NCBI GenBank assembly: GCA_028865375.1
Contig: JAGWKJ010000093.1
Location: 1 to 8,408, forward strand
DNA from: Hyphomicrobiales bacterium
GTDB taxonomy: Bacteria; Pseudomonadota; Alphaproteobacteria; Rhizobiales; Beijerinckiaceae
Length of the DNA: 8,408 bases
Direction: 5' to 3'
Positions within the stretch are counted from its first letter, which is position 1. The number at the start of each line of letters is the position of its first letter. Under the pieces are notes generated by a model that saw only the letters and a list, made by a program, of their open reading frames with translations, had not been told where the DNA came from and ran no database searches. Positions 6,597 through 8,408 of the stretch are shown piece after piece. The translations under genes were made by a program, and so were the position numbers.

Positions 6597-6622
6597 CGCT
6601 CGACTTCTCGAAAAGTCGGGCG
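6597..6622. terminator. Hairpin between convergent genes, possible bidirectional terminator
   Basis: Arms CGCTCGACTT and AAGTCGGGCG pair over 10 positions (one G-T wobble) around the 6-base loop CTCGAA. It lies in the 170-base gap between the regulator stop and the dehydrogenase stop. There is no T-run on either side, so it is not a classic intrinsic terminator. A smaller GACGC/GCGTC stem lies at 6555-6570. Nothing else is visible in 6546-6715. Confidence 0.45.
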
Positions 6623-6715
6623 ACCGAGACCGTCGTCGTCCCGCCGGGCGCGGAGGTCACGGCGGGGGCAGGTCGGCAAGGGAAGCATGGAGGGAGAACG
6701 CGACGGACGGCACGT

Positions 6716-8155
6716 TCACGCGGACGTATAGGAGGTCTTCACCGCCGTGTAGAATTCGGCGGCGTATCGCCCTTGCTCCCGCGGACCGTAGCTGGATGCT
6801 TTCCGGCCCCCGAAGGGCACGTGATAATCCACGCCCGCCGTGGGCAGGTTGACCATCACCATGCCGGCCTCGGCGTTTCGCTTGAAATGCGTGGCATGTT
6901 TCAAGCTCGTGGTGCAGATGCCGGACGCAAGGCCGAAGTCGGTGTCGTTGGCGACCGCCAGCGCCTCGTCATAATCCTTGACCCGGATGACGGCCGCGAC
7001 GGGTCCGAACACTTCCTCCCGCGAGATTCGCATCCCATTGGTTGCTTCCGTGAACAAGGCCGGCGTCATGTAATGGCCCGGAGTGGCGCGCTTCACCAAT
7101 TCGCCGCCCAAGGCCAGCCTCGCCCCGTCGCCTCGGCCGATTTCCAAGTAGGACAAGTTCCGTTCCAGCTGGGAGCGGTCGACGACGGGGCCGATCTGCG
7201 TGCCCGCTTTCAATGCGTCGTCGACCACGAGGGCCCTCATGCGCTCCGCCAAGGAGTCGACGAACCGATCGTGAATGTCGCGGGTGACGATCAGCCGCGA
7301 CGACGCGGTGCAGCGCTGACCCGTGGAGAAGAAGGCGCCGTCCACGGCGCATCCGACCGCGACATCGATGTCGGCGTCGTCGAGCACCACGAGGGGGTTC
7401 TTGCCTCCCATTTCGAGCTGGAACTTCGCCATCCGCGCGACGCACGCGTTGGCGACCCGGCGACCGGTCTCGACCGAGCCCGTGAACGTGATCGCGTCGA
7501 CGCCGCGATTGGCGATGAACTCTTCGCCCACGACGGAACCGCGACCCATCACCAAATTGAACGCGCCGTCCGGAAGCCCCGACCGCGCGACGATCTCGGC
7601 GAGCGCGTGAGCGGACCCGGGCGCCAATTCCGCCGGTTTGAACACGACCGCATTGCCGTGGCAAAGGGCCGGCGCGATTTTCCAAGCGGGGATCGCGATC
7701 GGGAAGTTCCATGGCGAGATGACGCCGACCACGCCGACCGGTTCGCGGGTCACGTCGACGTCGACGCCCCGACGGACGCTGGCGATTTTCTCGCCGGCCG
7801 CCCGCAGCGCTTCGCCGGCGAAGAAATCGAAGATCTGCGCCGCGCGGGTCACTTCTCCGACGCCCTCGAGCCGCGTCTTGCCCTCTTCGCGAGCGAGGAG
7901 CTCGCCGAGCTCCGCCCTGCGGGCGGCGATTTCGTCGGAGATCCGCTTCAGCGCGTCGCGGCGTTCCAGCGGCGTGGAGCGCGACCAGCCAGGCGCGGCG
8001 GCCCTCGCGGCTGCGACCGCGCTGGCCGCCTGCGAGGCGTCGGCCAGCGCATATTCCCCGACCACGTCGTCGGTGTTCGATGGATTGACGTTGATCGAGA
8101 CGTCGCTCCCGGCGAGCCATTCGCCGCCGATGAAATTCCTGTGCAGGCCAGACAT
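6716..8155 (-). CDS. Aldehyde dehydrogenase, probable alpha-ketoglutarate semialdehyde dehydrogenase
   Basis: A 479-residue NAD(P)-dependent aldehyde dehydrogenase of normal family length, cytoplasmic. The catalytic set is complete: N150 in SPWNFP, K173 in FKPAE, the FTGS nucleotide-loop motif (224-227), general base E248 in LEMGGKNP, nucleophile C282 in TGQRCTASSR, and the EEVFGPV motif further on. The N-terminus (NFIGGEW, NPSNTDDVVGEYA) and the THFKRNAEAGMVMVN region resemble alpha-ketoglutarate semialdehyde dehydrogenases of sugar-acid and hydroxyproline catabolism, which oxidise 2,5-dioxopentanoate to 2-oxoglutarate. The upstream DapA-family dehydratase supports that role, since such dehydratases make this semialdehyde. 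The ATG at 8155 has GGGGAG 5 bases upstream; an ATG at 8182, overlapping the upstream stop as ATGA, would add 9 residues. Other semialdehydes cannot be excluded. Confidence 0.9.
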   Translation of the reverse strand: MSGLHRNFIGGEWLAGSDVSINVNPSNTDDVVGEYALADASQAASAVAAARAAAPGWSRSTPLERRDALKRISDEIAARRAELGELLAREEGKTRLEGVGEVTRAAQIFDFFAGEALRAAGEKIASVRRGVDVDVTREPVGVVGVISPWNFPIAIPAWKIAPALCHGNAVVFKPAELAPGSAHALAEIVARSGLPDGAFNLVMGRGSVVGEEFIANRGVDAITFTGSVETGRRVANACVARMAKFQLEMGGKNPLVVLDDADIDVAVGCAVDGAFFSTGQRCTASSRLIVTRDIHDRFVDSLAERMRALVVDDALKAGTQIGPVVDRSQLERNLSYLEIGRGDGARLALGGELVKRATPGHYMTPALFTEATNGMRISREEVFGPVAAVIRVKDYDEALAVANDTDFGLASGICTTSLKHATHFKRNAEAGMVMVNLPTAGVDYHVPFGGRKASSYGPREQGRYAAEFYTAVKTSYTSA

Positions 8156-8178
8156 GTCCGCTCCCCTCCCGACCGACG

Positions 8179-8408
8179 TCATTTTCCCCAACGCAGCACC
8201 AAGGGATCGAGCGACTTCGCGATTTCGATCAGCCCGGCCCGCGTCGCCGCGTGCAAGGGGGCCAGCGGATGCCGGACCGCGTCGGAACCAATCACGCCGC
8301 CAGCCTTCATCAGCGCCTTGCAGGCGTGCAGGCCGCACTGGCGGTTCTCGTAGTTGATCAGCGGAAGCCAACGCGCGTAGGCCGCGACGGCTTCCTCCCG
8401 GCGTCCGG
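8179..8408 (-). CDS. DapA-family dehydratase/aldolase (C-terminal part), 2-keto-3-deoxyarabonate dehydratase-like
   Basis: Only the last 75 residues are in the window; the gene starts beyond base 8408. The segment LPLINYENRQCGLHACKALM followed by GGVIGSDAVRHPLAPL and ending DPLVLRWGK resembles, from memory, the C-terminus of L-2-keto-3-deoxyarabonate dehydratases of the dihydrodipicolinate synthase superfamily. It does not look like the C-terminus of 5-keto-4-deoxyglucarate dehydratase (KdgD). The Schiff-base lysine and catalytic tyrosine are outside the window. The reaction would convert 2-keto-3-deoxypentonate to alpha-ketoglutarate semialdehyde, the substrate of the dehydrogenase encoded next. 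The stop lies 23 bases before the chosen dehydrogenase start, so the two are in one operon. Superfamily is fairly sure, exact substrate less so. Confidence 0.7.
   Translation of the reverse strand, partial: GRREEAVAAYARWLPLINYENRQCGLHACKALMKAGGVIGSDAVRHPLAPLHAATRAGLIEIAKSLDPLVLRWGK

Noticed and set aside
6410..8353. Long plus-strand open frame (647 codons) opposite the aldehyde dehydrogenase
   Set aside because: It is the antisense of a gene with a complete catalytic motif set. Its translation is Arg/Asp/Gly/Val-rich with no recognisable domain, as expected of open antisense frames in GC-rich DNA, and it starts inside the regulator gene.

Overview
This is a GC-rich bacterial window of alphaproteobacterial character (rhizobial or rhodospirillal style). 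The protein matches I recognise from memory, chiefly the rhizobial biuret hydrolase BiuH and the pentonate-pathway enzymes, point that way, but the species cannot be named. Coding density is high and every gene intact within the window has an undisturbed reading frame. I see no RNA genes, mobile elements or CRISPR arrays. The longest gene-free stretches are 5636-5816 and 6546-6715, and both are described below.

Region 1 (1-5635, minus strand, transcribed right to left) is one compact operon of six genes: a BMP-family solute-binding protein with a Tat-type leader, two ABC permeases, a biuret hydrolase (BiuH-like cysteine hydrolase), a double-domain ABC ATPase, and a second cysteine hydrolase cut off by the window edge. 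The genes overlap by 4 bases (ATGA) or lie within a few bases of each other. The hydrolase sits between the permease and ATPase genes of its transporter. The natural reading is uptake of a small ureide such as biuret (perhaps also triuret) followed by deamination in the cytoplasm to release nitrogen. An allophanate hydrolase would complete the route but is not in the window.

Region 2 (5636-5816) is an AT-rich divergent promoter region. It holds a perfect 17-base palindrome upstream of the regulator gene, and an inverted copy of the same 10-base core upstream of the transporter operon. Region 3 (5817-6545, plus strand) is a GntR/FCD-family regulator, the obvious candidate to bind those sites and to control both itself and the operon.

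Region 4 (6546-6715) is a short convergent intergenic gap with a 10-bp-stem hairpin. Region 5 (6716-8408, minus strand) carries an aldehyde dehydrogenase that looks like an alpha-ketoglutarate semialdehyde dehydrogenase. Upstream of it is the 3' end of a DapA-family dehydratase resembling 2-keto-3-deoxyarabonate dehydratase. Together they would form the last two steps of the non-phosphorylative pentonate pathway to 2-oxoglutarate. This is a separate carbon-catabolic operon running towards the regulator gene.
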